Assembly (NCBI RefSeq): GCF_001761485.1
Contig: NC_090772.1
Span: 1,672,501 to 1,736,500 of the forward strand
Length of the DNA stretch: 64,000 nucleotides
DNA from: Yarrowia lipolytica
Taxonomy: Eukaryota > Ascomycota > Dipodascomycetes > Dipodascales
Direction of reading: 5' to 3'
Below are positions 1 to 12,555 of the stretch, piece by piece. Numbering within the stretch: position 1 is the first letter of the stretch; the number at the start of each line of letters is the position of its first letter. Below the pieces are notes generated by a model that saw only the letters and a program-made list of their open reading frames with translations, did no database searches and was not told where the DNA came from. The position numbers and the translations under genes are program-made.

Positions 1-309
1 CTCGGATGTAGGGTCGGACATGCACGATACAAGTCGAATGCACACCTGCAAGTGCAAACGGTCCCAGACCGGTTTTTTTTTCAATCCGAGCAAATATCTC
101 CGAAACGACACAAAGAGAATGTCAGCTCATTTCCACCCACCAATTGCCATGTAGCGGTGCGGTAATAGCGGTATTGATAGTAAAGAGTATTGATATTTAC
201 AGATACGGTTCAAAGCTTGATTTTAGTGTTGGAAAAAAATGTCCGTGGACGATGCAAGTATGCAAGCAAGTACCTACGAGTACGGTCGGTACTCGCAACA
301 AGCAAAAAA

Positions 310-383
310 TGATTTCTGGCAGGATCGAACTGCCGACGTTCTGCGTGTTAAGCAGATGCCATGACCAACTAGACCAAGAAACC
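310..383 (-). tRNA. tRNA-Val (anticodon AAC)
   Basis: Read on the minus strand, this folds as a complete cloverleaf. The acceptor stem is GGTTTCT against AGAAATC with discriminator A. The anticodon stem is TCTGC/GCAGA around loop TTAACAC, and the T loop is TTCGATC. Anticodon AAC reads GUU valine codons. There is no intron. Six T residues follow the 3' end directly (complement of 304-309), a normal Pol III terminator. The gene looks intact. Confidence 0.95.
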
Positions 384-438
384 GGGAATTTATTTTTTTG
401 AAAAAATATGTCTATATTATGTGAATGTTGGTTATGTA

Positions 439-471
439 AGCTGTAATGAATCATTAGAAATAAAAAAAAAA
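439..471 (+). repeat. Short A-tailed repeat, copy 1
   Basis: The copy is the core AGCTGTAATGAATCATT, then AGAAAT, then a run of ten A. The core contains TAATGA-A-TCATTA, a near-perfect dyad. Two further copies lie at 616-647 and 690-718. The flanking sequences differ among the three copies. Confidence 0.7.
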
Positions 472-615
472 GTAGGACACACACGAGAGTCACCACAATG
501 ACATCAACTAGACGAAGCGTCAACAAACCAACCGACAGCGCCTCGCAGCGCACATGGCATAGATTCAGAAGTGTATGATTTATTGAACGCCAATAACCCG
601 GCTTACTAGGTATAT

Positions 616-647
616 AGCTGTAATGAATCATTAGAATTAAAAAAAAA
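616..647 (+). repeat. Short A-tailed repeat, copy 2
   Basis: This copy has the same core as copy 1 followed by AGAATT and an A tract of nine. The 10-mer TAGGTATATA lies at 607-616, at the left edge, and again at 661-670. That could be a target-site duplication, but the second 10-mer does not directly abut the A tract. Confidence 0.65.
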
Positions 648-689
648 CCGGTACTACTTGTAGGTATATACATGCAGTACAAGTACTGT

Positions 690-718
690 AGCTGTAATGA
701 ATCATTGGAATAAAAAAA
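690..718 (+). repeat. Short A-tailed repeat, copy 3
   Basis: The core AGCTGTAATGAATCATT is followed by GGAAT and seven A. One base in the region just after the core differs from copies 1 and 2 (GG in place of AG). Confidence 0.65.
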
Positions 719-2601
719 GGGAATTTGCGGCGGGTATAACATTGTTTGTTACTGTAGTCTCAACCTCAAGTAGCTGAAATATATTTCCTCGAAGAAAAAA
801 TAATAATATAAAACGGCAATAAAAACGGCTTCTTCTTTAGAGAGGTTCGCGGAGGTTCACTAAAGTTGATTGTGTGTGATTTCACAGGTCCAGCGCGTGT
901 CTAGATTAGATCATGTCGTAATTTCCAGATACTACAATTTCGAAGCAGGAGTAACCCATTCGCCGAGTTCCGAAACATCCGTACAGTATACTTGCATTAT
1001 GCAGCTTGTCCTGATGCTGACACCTCGAGCTCGTATAATCCACCATCAAACAGCAACATCACAGAATACCCCTTGATAGCAAATGTCTGAGATGAAAGAC
1101 AAGCTACAAGCTCTTGTACTCGTACTACTTCGCTTCTCATTCAAACGTGAAGGACCACCACGTCGCCCTTCGGCGCTCCGTGTCTCACTTGGCGGTGCAT
1201 AATCTTGATCGCACAATAGGCACGGCTTGTAAGAATTTCAAAAAAAGACAAGACTGCGGGGTTCTGAGACACAACCAACAAGTTGTGGATTGCTATTATT
1301 ATAAGGAAGTGAAGATCTCGGATAATCTGTCTGCAGGATTATAATATCACTTTTGTCAATGTGGCGAACATAGAAACTCAAGCGAGCGAGTCAAACCCCC
1401 CAGTTTGATGCGACAGTCTCACCTCGAGGACAAGGGTAATAATGTCTCTTTTATCCATTCAAACTTGTCCGTCGACGCCTTTCGATGTAGTAATCTTGAT
1501 TGCTACTGCTACATTACCCACCAGTTGGCTTCTTGCTGCTGATACCATCCTTGATGGAAAGATGATACACTTCCCGCTCAAAGTCTGATATACTCCTGCG
1601 TTGTCGATCTTCCACTTTGTTAACTACAAGAGGCAAAAGTGCCAATTCTAATGGACTTAATGCGAAACTTGTGTGTGTGTCCCCAGGGCAGGGTTCCATT
1701 ACCCTGGGTCTCAGATGGTTGCTCTTTCAGACTCCTCGAGTTGCGAGTATGAATCTGCATCTTTGAGAATAGGCCAAGATGGAGCAAAGAAATATTCTTT
1801 CATCTTTGTTTCAAAACATACGTATGCCGTTTGACGTCATCTTCCATTCCGCACCAACTTCGATTTCCCCTGTTTTCCGATCGCTTGCTCACACTTCATT
1901 AATACGAGGCACGTTTGACATGCATCGATAACGGTAGAGAAGCACTTGCAAAGAGAGATGCAACATGACGAAGATGGGCCGGGTATCCGCGGCAACACTG
2001 ACATTCAACTATGCACGAACATTTTTACTCTGACCATCGACTCAGCTAATCTCTGGTGATCACGATGATCAAGGAGCAGTCATTAAGCAAGATTGTTACC
2101 GTGGACCCCGTAACCATAGTGCCGCAGAGACAAAAACTCGTTGAACTTTCCGAATCCGTTTTGCCAGAATATCCATCCCCGAAGCTGTCCTAGAACTGGT
2201 CCAGGTCTGCTTGTCCCCGCGTTCTTGTGTCTTCCTGTGCTCCCCGTATGTCTTGTATCACATGGAATGTATGATGGCTTGTGATCAAGAACGGCACTAT
2301 GTAAGAGCATTAGGATCGAGTGAACCATTCGCTACTCTGAGACGATCCATCCTGGTCTAAAGGACATTATACACTCGTCCCCGGTCTTGCTTCATATGTA
2401 TACATGTCACTGGAGTTATATCTGACGCAATACCCTGATGACATACTCAATTGGCTCAACACGGCAAGTCCTAATCCATTGCTCAGTAGCCTCATGATCT
2501 CTACACCCTTTCCCACAATACAGGTTGGTTTTTCTGAAAACCCTTCGGAAAGCTCAATAATCCTAAGATATATTCATTATCGAGAATATCGTTCCGTGCT
2601 C

Positions 2602-4524
2602 TTATCTGAGAAATCGCTGGTAAACAAACCACATTCTTCTGACAGTATCCCTCGCCAAATCCCCCTCTCTACATCCATAATCAACATCATCGAGATCCCG
2701 GTTCCACTCTCTGACACGCTTGCCAACCAAACTAGGACCAATGCTTCTCAACAGATGAGTGTCACAGAGAATGAGTCCTACCTTGGTATTGGTCTCCTCC
2801 ACAGAAGTGCAAGGCAGAGACAAGACTCGGTCAATTCGTCCAAGAGTTTCAGTAGCAATATCCTTGGAGTTCTGTCGCTTCAGGCCCAAAGAAGCCCGTC
2901 GTCGACCCAGCAATGTACCTGTGAACCACTGGAAGACCCACCAAGTGACTGAAAACGACGGAAGAGCAGCAATGATTCCAAACACCAACTCCTGACTCTT
3001 GAGGATCTGATCAATACCGGAGATGGCCACCTCCACGTCCACCTTGGTCTTCTGTACCTGTATCAACAACGAAGTGATTAGAGAGCCGCCAATTAGAGAC
3101 TTGACGGGAGTCATGATCTCCTTCTCATACGACTTCAGCACGGGAGTGATATCTCCCTGCTGAACACCCTGTTTGACCTGTTGAATGTCCTCCTTGGTCC
3201 AATGAAGCCCAGGAGGAGGAGGTGTGTCATTCTCGACCGCAAACTGCACAACCATACGCTCGAGAGAGTCCATATCAGCCTGTAGAGCTCGCTTGGAAAT
3301 GACTGCAATCTGGGATGAGTTGTCGTGTCTAATAGTGTGAATGATTTGCTTGATTGGGGAAACAATCCAATTCTGGAAGAAGAGCTGGATGGTTGACACT
3401 ACCGACGTTCGGAACCAGTCCACAATCGCCTGCCAGTTGTGGAGAAACGAAAGCAGAGTGAAGACAGTTGCCACAGACCCCACAATGTAAGTGGGCCACA
3501 TCCGCACCCAGTACGACGGTTTTCCAAACTTGCGAATATCCTCCTTATGCTGTTCTGAGTGATCTGACAACAGTTTTGACAGTTGGATGATCTCAGTTGC
3601 AAGACCAGTGATGTCGGTGTCAGATTTTGTAATATCAAGGGTTTTAGTCTCCTTACCTGATCCCAGAGTCTGTGTCATTGCGTCAATGCTTTTGACGACG
3701 CTCTCTTTCCAGTTCTGTCCTGCCGTCGTCGTGATCTTGGGCACCCCCTCATCCAGGAACGAAGAAGGGCCTGTGTTGGATGTTGAGAATAGTGTCGTAG
3801 CAAGTCTACCGAGATCGGCAGCGTGTGAGTTCTTGATATGTGCCAATTGGGTATGGTTCTCTCGTGCCTGGCGTCTCACGGCCGAAATGGGAGACAGCAG
3901 TAGGCTTGTGGCAAACGAAAGAGGCGGTTTGGACATGAACACAGACGTTCTGAACCGCAAGGATGTCTCGTCGTGCAGAGAGGACGCTACCAGAACCCCC
4001 CCTCCGCTCTTTACCACCTCAAACAACTTCTTGGCGGTCAACTTGAGTCGATCCCAGATTCGGCCCACGGAATCATATCGTTTGTAGATGTCTCTGGCGA
4101 GCGATAAGATTCGAATGGGGCCGGTCTGAACCAACAGCATTGCCAGTCGGTACCACGAGTCGTGAACATCCTGCCAGTAGTACAGATCCTGCGAGATGGG
4201 TACGGTCTGATCCACAAGAGTGTCCACGACATTGCCGTACATGGACAGCGCTGCAAACGTGAGCAGAAGGAATTCCGAGTCCTGAGAGTCTTCTCCAGTA
4301 CCGTCCTTTTCGCGCACCCTGAGAAACTCGTCCATTGTCTGTGTAATGAGCTCCACAGACACCAGTCTGTCGTTGGAGGCTTGGGGAGGAGCCACTGTTC
4401 GTGCCAGCCGAGCCAGCGTCGCAATGTAGCTGTTTTTTTCGTCCAATTTGGCCGTCAGCGGTGGCTGCTGCGCCACAGCCAGTGCTGAGAACTCGGCCAG
4501 CGTCGTCCGAGTTATCGACAGCAT
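2602..4524 (-). CDS. NCA2: Nca2-like mitochondrial membrane protein
   Basis: This 640-residue protein matches the fungal NCA2 family, in which the S. cerevisiae protein has about 616 residues. Family knowledge: Nca2 is a mitochondrial membrane protein that, with Nca3, controls expression of the mitochondrially encoded Atp6 and Atp8 subunits. In the sequence, the family core starts near residue 335 (KPSYWVRMWPTYIVGS) with a membrane segment at about 343-361. A helix rich in basic and acidic residues follows, then hydrophobic segments at about 475-490 and 513-535. The ATG at 4524 is the first in frame. The frame is unbroken and needs no intron. Its neighbours, tRNA-Val and a gene-poor stretch, have no functional link. 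Regulation cannot be read from the sequence. Confidence 0.9.
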   Translation of the reverse strand: MLSITRTTLAEFSALAVAQQPPLTAKLDEKNSYIATLARLARTVAPPQASNDRLVSVELITQTMDEFLRVREKDGTGEDSQDSEFLLLTFAALSMYGNVVDTLVDQTVPISQDLYYWQDVHDSWYRLAMLLVQTGPIRILSLARDIYKRYDSVGRIWDRLKLTAKKLFEVVKSGGGVLVASSLHDETSLRFRTSVFMSKPPLSFATSLLLSPISAVRRQARENHTQLAHIKNSHAADLGRLATTLFSTSNTGPSSFLDEGVPKITTTAGQNWKESVVKSIDAMTQTLGSGKETKTLDITKSDTDITGLATEIIQLSKLLSDHSEQHKEDIRKFGKPSYWVRMWPTYIVGSVATVFTLLSFLHNWQAIVDWFRTSVVSTIQLFFQNWIVSPIKQIIHTIRHDNSSQIAVISKRALQADMDSLERMVVQFAVENDTPPPPGLHWTKEDIQQVKQGVQQGDITPVLKSYEKEIMTPVKSLIGGSLITSLLIQVQKTKVDVEVAISGIDQILKSQELVFGIIAALPSFSVTWWVFQWFTGTLLGRRRASLGLKRQNSKDIATETLGRIDRVLSLPCTSVEETNTKVGLILCDTHLLRSIGPSLVGKRVREWNRDLDDVDYGCREGDLARDTVRRMWFVYQRFLR

Positions 4525-7500
4525 TTCAACGTCGTTGTGGTGATGAGCAATCGAGTGGTGAAGAGATTAGGTGGATTGGGTTAGAGTTGGTGGATGATAG
4601 TGCAGAGGGCGTTTGCGGAGTGACGAGAGAGATGGAGGTTGTGGGCTCGCTGTAATATAAGGGGGATTACTGGGTTGTTGTTTTCTTCGTGACTTTCGAT
4701 TTAATTGTATGATTGGTGCTCGTGTTTGTGCTAGTTTTGGCTCTAGTTTTGGAGTTGTTGCATCATTAACTATTTCTATTTACTTGGTAAATTAGTTGAA
4801 TGTTTTATTTTGTTAAGTATGTTTTAAGTATAAATTTCTTTAATTACTATATCCTTGTTAGGCTCTCGAGTCATTGGTGTTGTAACCCAGAGGTACACTT
4901 GAGGTCATCAGTTTCTTCCTCGGGTGCCACAAGTGATAAAATTTCTCAGGCTGATGAACGGTACTTTTACTGTAGATGCTTTCGCCATAGTCAGTTACTC
5001 CACCAGGTACAGAACATTACTTCAACGGTTCTTCTAATGTCTTCTCGTACTCTGACTGATAATAGACGCTTCGGAGGTCCTCAATGAGCTCCGGATACCT
5101 TTGCTAGCATGATTAAAACGACGGTTTCTCTCCGTCTTGGTCTCTTCTCAGGCTTATTTACCCTGGGTGCTTTTCTCTCCTCTTACTGTCCCATTCAACA
5201 GGCTGTGAGCTACCAGCATGCATTATCGTTGTCATCCACTCACCAACATGGACCGTTCACTGGCGAGAAGTATCTCCGTAAGTTCGTTCGGCTCATACAT
5301 TGTGAACAAGAGTGAGGATTGGTTGATCATGCCGCTAACGTATGTAAGACCAACTGTGATCTGATATCTTCTTCAAAACTCGAAGTTGAACTAACATATT
5401 GGGCCCACTATTGGTTATACATATAGAGGATGGCAGTTCTAGTCAACAAGTGATTCGAATGTCGAGGGCACGTTCGCAGGCGCTGAAGAAACAATGTTTA
5501 ACAGCGTGAAGAAGTACTATATCTACCGGGCCATTTCCACATGTTTCTCAGGTTATAAAATGATGAGGAACAGAGGTTGCGCTTGTTGATGCTTCCCAAG
5601 GGTTCCAAATGCACCGCGATTGTGTTCAACAATGGCACTTTCTTCATGATGAAATTAAATATCCCTGCCATTCTCGTTTTCAAGGAGTATTGGAGCACTT
5701 TCAAGATGGCCAAACCTCCAAATGGTTTGTATAACCTGATTTCTGGACTTGTCGGTAGGCCAATCGCAACCCCAGGGCCTCTCAAGTGGTGATTTAATAT
5801 CAAGGTAGTCTCTTTAGTTGTCAAATCTCTTTGAATAGTACCCATTGAACCTTTAGAAGCTGCAACGTGAGTGGAGACTCTTTGACACTGTTCTCTGTGT
5901 GGTTATCTTTGCGGATATCAAACTAGTTAGTGTTGCACTACGCGAGTTAGAGAACTCGACGGCTTCCCAGCTGGTTTAATATTGTTCAACTTTGGTCACT
6001 TCTTGTCATTATTCTGATGAGAAGACAACCTAACCCATTCCACAGCTTTCCAGTCTGTCGCCAAGCTCACAGAGTTGTCAAGCAAGTTGGATAAGTAGGA
6101 CCTCCTATACCTTTGCCAGATTGCACAACCAGGAAAAGATGTAGAGAAGAGCTAGCAGCAGCACGTTGATATTATCTTACAACTCCAGAGAACCATTTGA
6201 AGTCTCGCTCAACATCAGGACTCAAACAAGTCCCGAGGAGCAATTTCCACACGATAGCTGTGACTAGGAATATGGAGTTTAGGCACACCACTGGTCTATT
6301 GTTTTGAACAGCTCTTTGAAAATTCTTTTGGAGACGAGCACCACCCTCTTTTGGTAGGAAAGATCAAGTACTGTGCCCAAGCCTGTTGTCTTGCGCTCCA
6401 GACTGACTGGCAGCGACTTTTCGCCGATACAAGTGCTCTGAATGTTGGCGGTCAGTAAATAACGGACCATGCAACAATTATTCTGATATTTATAGATTAT
6501 GCAATAAAGACGTTGTTTCAGAATCGCATCTCTTTCCTCCGATGTTGATTCGAACGTCGATCTCCTCTTTGGTGGAATTTGCGGAGAAAAAGAGCATATG
6601 GGGGAAGTGGACAGTACATACTAATGAGCTTGAATGGAAGTATTGAGGGCGAAGTCAGCGATATTAGCTACATTACTTGTGCAGCATAGAATGGACTTGG
6701 TTGGGTTACAGACAAGGAACGAGAACGAGAATACACGCTTGGTCGCACTGCTCAAGAACACTTGACAGTCGGAAAATTGGTACCAAAATGACTTGAGTTG
6801 ATAACAACTAATATGGCATTTCCCAGAACGTCACTAACCCCTCTGACGTAAGTGCTCCCTTCCACATGCACGGACATCTTCTGAAACATATTGAGTGGAC
6901 TGAGACATATTGAAACATATTGGCGCTTACAGTTTTCCAGAAATTGTGGCAAAAAGAGAAATATCCTCCTCTCTGGTCACGGTCACGATACAGTGACACA
7001 TTATTGCAATCTGATGTCAGCATACACTAGCTACTGTACGGACCTGCGTCTCGTCCTGTACCCCTTGCATAATCTAGGCTAGCGGACGATCTATTGGTCA
7101 CGTGAAACCAAAGTAGACTTGATAAATGAGCTTTTATTACTTGTGTGTTCAGTCTGGGGAACACTTTGTTTTCTCAGGAACTCATCGCATGTGTTCTAGA
7201 GACAGTACGGCGTGCTCAACAGAAGTATGAGTGCAGTGCACACTATATAGACGACTCGATATAGAGAAGCGCGACCCGGTCTCTAGAGAATATCTAGCTC
7301 CATCTCTTGGGTATTTCACGCTCCACTATATTGTTAGACTCGCTGTAATCCTTTACATGTCACTTCCAGGCCAGCGTATATCACTCAGTGGCTCCCGCAG
7401 TTTTCGCCTTCTAGTCTTCACGTCGGACCCCGATGACCGGTTTAGCCGATTTCAAAACGTCTAGCTCGATTACAAGTGGAGAAAACTAATCTACCGGATT

Positions 7501-9664
7501 TATCATGGAGTTAGTCAGGGTTTAACGGGGTGAATGGTACAGTCCGGAGATATTTGAGATTAGAAACTTGTTTGACCACAAGAGAGAGAGGGGATTGACG
7601 TTAGTGTAGTTAGTGGCAATTTCAGAGACTTGTCACAGTACAAGAGCGAAGGGTCTACAGTCGGAAATATCCACGTGTGGGGCTATTGTTGCGGTATTTG
7701 TGCCCTAGTTAGTGTGGTTTCAGAGAGGAGAAGGTGTCTATGAAGGACGCAATAATGACTCTTTTGGAAAGGAGACTTGAAACACAGATGTAGTTTCAGT
7801 AAAGGGATGCCCCTCCAGCGATTCACAAGCCCCACCTCTTATATCTCTTCATATTCCACATTCATTTCTTCTCTTGTCATCATTGCGCACTTCTTCGGAT
7901 CAACTTTCGAACGTTTCTCTAAGCAATACTGAAGAGGACTTTTTTTCACAGTCGACTCAATAGTCCAAGTGACCAATTGGTGATTCTTCGGAGCCCCGAT
8001 ATTGGACTACTACCCGGTAGTATGGGTCTAGTTTAGTGCTACATGTGGAGAAATCCCAAGATAGCGGCTGTGCAACCCAATAATCCCTTTTGGGATGGGG
8101 TTTTTGAGTAGCAATAATCGCAACGGGCCGCCGGTCGCTCTAGAGCAGAAATGCGCTCGAAAACGGCAAGGCGTGACCTCCATCGCATGGTGTCGTTGTG
8201 TGCGGCGAGAAATACCTCGACATGGGGGCGAAAACAGCAGCTGCAAGGCTGAAGTTGTTATGCAAGACAAAACGGCTGCCTCAGGGTCTTCTCCACAAGT
8301 TTGATTTCTGTAGCTTTATTGAGGGGTATTACGGGGGGGAAATGGCTATATTCAGCGCTGTAGAGGAGATTTTGGAAATCAAAAAACTCCAGAGAACTCA
8401 TCTGGTCGGTCTCATCAAAATGACATCAAAATTGATACTTTTTCTCTAACAAAAACGCACCTCCCCAAGTCCCTCCAAGTCCTGCCGTGCTTCTTTTTAC
8501 CACCCCCCCAAGAGGATGTTGAACTCTATATGGATTTGACTCCCACATGCCTCAACATTTGGACCTGCTAGAAACCCACAAGCGACTTCTCCGTCGCCCT
8601 CAAACTCTGCGGTGGCGTTGACATCGGAGGTTCCAGTCATGTGACGATTTTTCAGCCCCATGTCTCACGTTGTGCGAAAGTTGCCGACGATCCACCACTT
8701 GTGTCACCTCTAGAAGCTTAAGTAATTCACTCATGCCCGGTTCACCATAACCAACACACCACCGTCAAGGTCACATCACCGCCACTCGCCCCAAAACCAC
8801 ACTTGAAATGCTCCCCATCGCCCCCTCCGTCCATCTATCCCGCCTATTTCTCCATCTCAGCCCAAACGAGCAATTGCAAACACAAAAGCCTGTGTCTATA
8901 TATTAACTACCACTCAAGTTGGGGACATAACAGATAGAGTTCCCTTAAAGTTTCGGTTTTTTTTTTTTTCTCCTTTTTCTTTTGTCACCTTTTTTTTTGG
9001 CTCCTTTTACTTCTTGGACCAATGTTGTATAGAGACGGGTAATGTGATCCGGTCACGTGATAGGGGGGTGGTCTTTTTCCTGTTTGAGAGCAACCTGGAA
9101 CGGGACGAAATGGCGCTAAACGTTGGCTACGGCCTGCTGAAGGTGAAATATTTTCACACATTCGGAATTATAGTAGCAAGTCTATATTATTCATTGCCAA
9201 ATCGTGAGCTGAAGGAGGAGAGTGTATGGTAGTGGCGGGAGGATCCATGTCGGTGAGTTTTGCTCCGATTGGGATTCTGAAAAGTGCGTTTTTTCGAGGA
9301 GGCTCGGTTTGGTGGATGGATGCGGTTTCGTTACAGGAAAATTGCCTACATCCCCTCCACCAAGGGACCCGGGTGAGTCATCATAGGAATACTCCGTCGC
9401 AACCCAATTTGAGAGGCATGGAAATCCCGTTCGAGCCTAAGTGATCCGTGGGCCTTATTTTGGCTAGATGCCCACTTTCGGAGCAATCAGCTGAGTATTC
9501 TTAGAGTTGTGAAGGGGGAGGTAATTTGGTGTGAAGGAGTCGGGGGAGAATGGGTCGAGGGAGAATGGGTGGCAGGAGCACGGAGAGAGTGTCAGATTGT
9601 ACGTCATCGGCGGTTTACACGGTGTGAGGGGATTTCCTAGCTTGTTTGAGTTGGTGTTATGATG
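4525..9664. other. Long intergenic stretch, no supported gene
   Basis: Over 5 kb between NCA2 and the first weak open frame to the right. The open frames inside are short, lack conserved features and have no matching leader. T-rich tracts and a TATA-like TATATATTAA occur near 8.9 kb. A CACGTG box lies near 9,053. I see no RNA gene or mobile element that I can name. Confidence 0.55.
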
Positions 9665-10288
9665 TTATGGTGTGAAGGAGTCTCTAGGGCTCGAAAGGGG
9701 CTTCAACTCTGGGAGTATTGCTCCTATTCGGCTCGACAAAGCCCCCGTTGTCTTCTCCGGGTCGTAATCTATAGAACCAATCTTTTTAGATACCTCCTTC
9801 ACTACCAATTGCTGAATAAGAGCCCAGTTATTAACTTCAAGCAAGCAACCTACACTGCTCTTCGCGTCGCAAAAATGGAGTGGTTCTTGAGTCACCTGAA
9901 TCTGAATCAGTGTGTCTCTGGAGATCCGCGCGCGGAAGGGCGCGGTCACATGACTCATGGCTCTGTCACGTGACCTGCCATCACTACTTGCTGCCGCCGC
10001 TCTCTCTTGCTCTTGCTCTTGCTCAAGCGGTTTACAGTTACACATGTCTTTAGAGTGCGTAGGGCTCTTCGTTGTAAAAACGGCTTGGGCAGGATTTTCG
10101 CGTCGACAAAGTTCTGATAATTGTACCATCATGTGATAAATGGACAATCTGATGCCAAGAAGGGGATGCTTTAATTGTGCAGGTTTTTCGGGATGAGATG
10201 GTGGGGGAGATTGTGTTCCGGCTGGACAATGAGGATTGATTTCCTCGGTTTCGGCGGCATGTTCTTTTGTTTTGCAATTCCGCGTCAT
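9665..10288 (-). CDS. Hypothetical open frame of 207 codons (doubtful)
   Basis: An unbroken ATG-started frame with no recognised domain. Its middle is a low-complexity EQEQEQER/AAAASS stretch that coincides with a CT-rich, CACGTG-containing, promoter-like sequence, which argues against coding. The last 75 residues look more protein-like, with a run such as NNWALIQQLVVKEVSKKIG. It could be a lineage-specific gene, a shorter gene starting at an internal ATG, or chance. No leader or TATA decides the matter. Confidence 0.2.
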   Translation of the reverse strand: MTRNCKTKEHAAETEEINPHCPAGTQSPPPSHPEKPAQLKHPLLGIRLSIYHMMVQLSELCRRENPAQAVFTTKSPTHSKDMCNCKPLEQEQEQERAAAASSDGRSRDRAMSHVTAPFRARISRDTLIQIQVTQEPLHFCDAKSSVGCLLEVNNWALIQQLVVKEVSKKIGSIDYDPEKTTGALSSRIGAILPELKPLSSPRDSFTP

Positions 10289-12546
10289 TTTGCCATTTTA
10301 GCCCCTTTTTTTCCGTCGAGGTGCAAAATCCAGATTGATATCAATTGAATCAGTTTGTCACTCCATTTGTAATCTGGCACAACCCTGCGGTGGGTAAGTT
10401 GCAATGTCTCGGACTAAACTGGACTAATTTCTTCTCTAATGGCTGTCTCAAGACATGTGGGGAACAATACGGGGGGTTGAGCTGTTATGCGGAGCCCTGG
10501 GGAGGTCTGAGAGACCGTCTCCGCAGCTTTGTTGAGTCCCGCCACGGTTGATTAATCAGGTTTGTTTTTTCGAGTTTCCAAGCCCGCTCAAACCACCTCC
10601 GTCCCGCATCCTCTCCATGCCATTGTCACACTTCAATCTCATCTCATGACCAAGATAGACTCTGACCTTTCGCTCACCACTTGTTCCCCTTGGGGATTGG
10701 GCGTGTGAGGTATTATATTCCAGCCTGAGTGATGCAGTCCGCTGCATATATTTGCATGTGCAAGGCACACCACACGTTGTCGTACTCTTAATTAGCAACC
10801 CACGGGCGGCTGACGTCCCACTATCGTGCTTGTATGTATGTTTGATGGCTGTAATAGCAAGACGGAAGACACTGTAGCAACCATCATCGAAAAAGCGACG
10901 GGAGCTCGCCCAAGTGTGTGCATGTGACGGCAGGAGAGAGACGCTTAGGGCGAGCACAATGGCGGTGGAAGCCGTTCTAGAGCTCACATTGTATCCTTCT
11001 ACAACCACTGGCACTAGTCTATATTGGGAAACCTGTCATGGGATCATATCTCCGAGCTTGTCGGATTTAACTTGGGAGCAAAATGGGGAAGCGAGTGAGC
11101 AGGCCTTTGGGCGAATATGGGCGGGAAAATCGGGGGAAAATCGGGGGGGGAAACGGTTCCTGAGCAGAATGTCGGTATGCCGGGGGCCTTTAGGGACGGC
11201 TTTTTTTTTCATACTCCCACGCCGACCGACGATCTCGAGGCCCCACAGTCGTATCCTAGACAGTACCTTTTCGTGGAGCTAACAAAGCTTAGCTGGGTCA
11301 ACGTTGAGGGGCCGTGCGAGGAGTGAGTAGTCAGTGAGTAGTGATTGAGTGAGGTGGGTGCTTAGTCATGTGTGGGAAAAGTGTTTCGAAAATGGGACAA
11401 AACTCCTGCTTATTAACCAATTGTCCTGATATGGCACGTGGGACCCGCGCACGCTCCAAAATATCCGCTCCACACCGTCGCTTCCACAGGCTCTTCGGTG
11501 CACCCACACACCTCCCTCAGGTCCTCGGTCCGCCTGAATAATTTAGCTTCACATGAACCCAACTCTAACCTAAACCGGGGTAGGTAGACAATTTACTTTT
11601 GCAAATGGGCAACGGCAAAAAGCGCCGGGTGACCTCGTGGGGTGTTAGTGTGGGACTGTAGGAGGTATATATAAGGAGTTTGGCGCCCGTTTTTTCGAGC
11701 CCCACACGTTTCGGTGAGTATGAGCGGCGGCAGATTCGAGCGTTTCCGGTTTCCGCGGCGGGACGAGAGCCCATGATGGGGGCTCCCACCACCAGCAATC
11801 AGGGCCCTGATTACACACCCACCTGTAATGTCATGCTGTTCATCGTGGTTAATGCTGCTGTGTGCTGTGTGTGTGTGTTGTTTGGCGCTCATTGTTGCGT
11901 TATGCAGCGTACACCACAATATTGGAAGCTTATTAGCCTTTCTATTTTTTCGTTTGCAAGGCTTAACAACATTGCTGTGGAGAGGGATGGGGATATGGAG
12001 GCCGCTGGAGGGAGTCGGAGAGGCGTTTTGGAGCGGCTTGGCCTGGCGCCCACTCGCGAAACGCACCTAGGACCCTTTGGCACGCCGAAATGTGCCACTT
12101 TTCAGTCTAGTAACGCCTTACCTACGTCATTCCATGCATGCATGTTTGCGCCTTTTTTCCCTTGCCCTTGATCGCCACACAGTACAGTGCACTGTACAGT
12201 GGAGGTTTTGGGGGGGTCTTAGATGGGAGCTAAAAGCGGCCTAGCGGTACACTAGTGGGATTGTATGGAGTGGCATGGAGCCTGGGTGGAGCCTGACAGG
12301 ACGCACGACCGGCTAGCCCGTGACAGACGATGGGTGGCTCCTGTTGTCCACCGCGTACAAATGTTTGGGCCAAAGTCTTGTCAGCCTTGCTTGCGAACCT
12401 AATTCCCAATTTTGTCACTTCGCACCCCCATTGATCGAGCCCTAACCCCTGCCCATCAGGCAATCCAATTAAGCTCGCATTGTCTGCCTTGTTTAGTTTG
12501 GCTCCTGCCCGTTTCGGCGTCCACTTGCACAAACACAAACAAGCAT
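10289..12546. other. Intergenic, upstream of NCE102
   Basis: There is no convincing gene. It contains a G-rich block at 11119-11150, a second TATA-like box TATATATAA at 11666-11674 followed 40 bases later by a GTGAGTA (11714), and a 14-bp perfect palindrome at 12183-12196. Confidence 0.5.
11119..11150 (+). other. Potential G-quadruplex
   Basis: Four G tracts of 3, 3, 5 and 8 residues are separated by loops C, AAAATC and AAAATC. This fits the standard G3+/loop 1-7 quadruplex rule. Whether it forms, and whether it affects a nearby transcript, is not known. Confidence 0.5.
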
Positions 12547-12555
12547 TATATATAA
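12547..12555 (+). promoter_or_regulatory. TATA box of NCE102
   Basis: TATATATAA lies 119 bases before the ATG. A pyrimidine-rich stretch and a CA-rich leader follow, typical of strongly expressed yeast genes. Confidence 0.7.

Larger units (their letters stand above)
384..2601. other. Intergenic, with a triple A-tailed repeat at its left end
   Basis: No open frame here has a plausible start, length and composition for a gene. The left 350 bases hold three copies of a short A-tailed repeat, annotated separately. The remainder shows nothing recognisable and ends at the NCA2 stop codon. Confidence 0.6.

Noticed and set aside
5109-5315. Frame of 68 codons with a signal-peptide-like start
   Set aside because: It is short, has no recognised family and no leader, and ends without any structural motif.
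11680-12171. Plus-strand frame of 163 codons with a hydrophobic stretch
   Set aside because: It starts at TTG, has no recognised domain, and the reverse strand is equally open. The nearby TATA and GTGAGT have no good acceptor.
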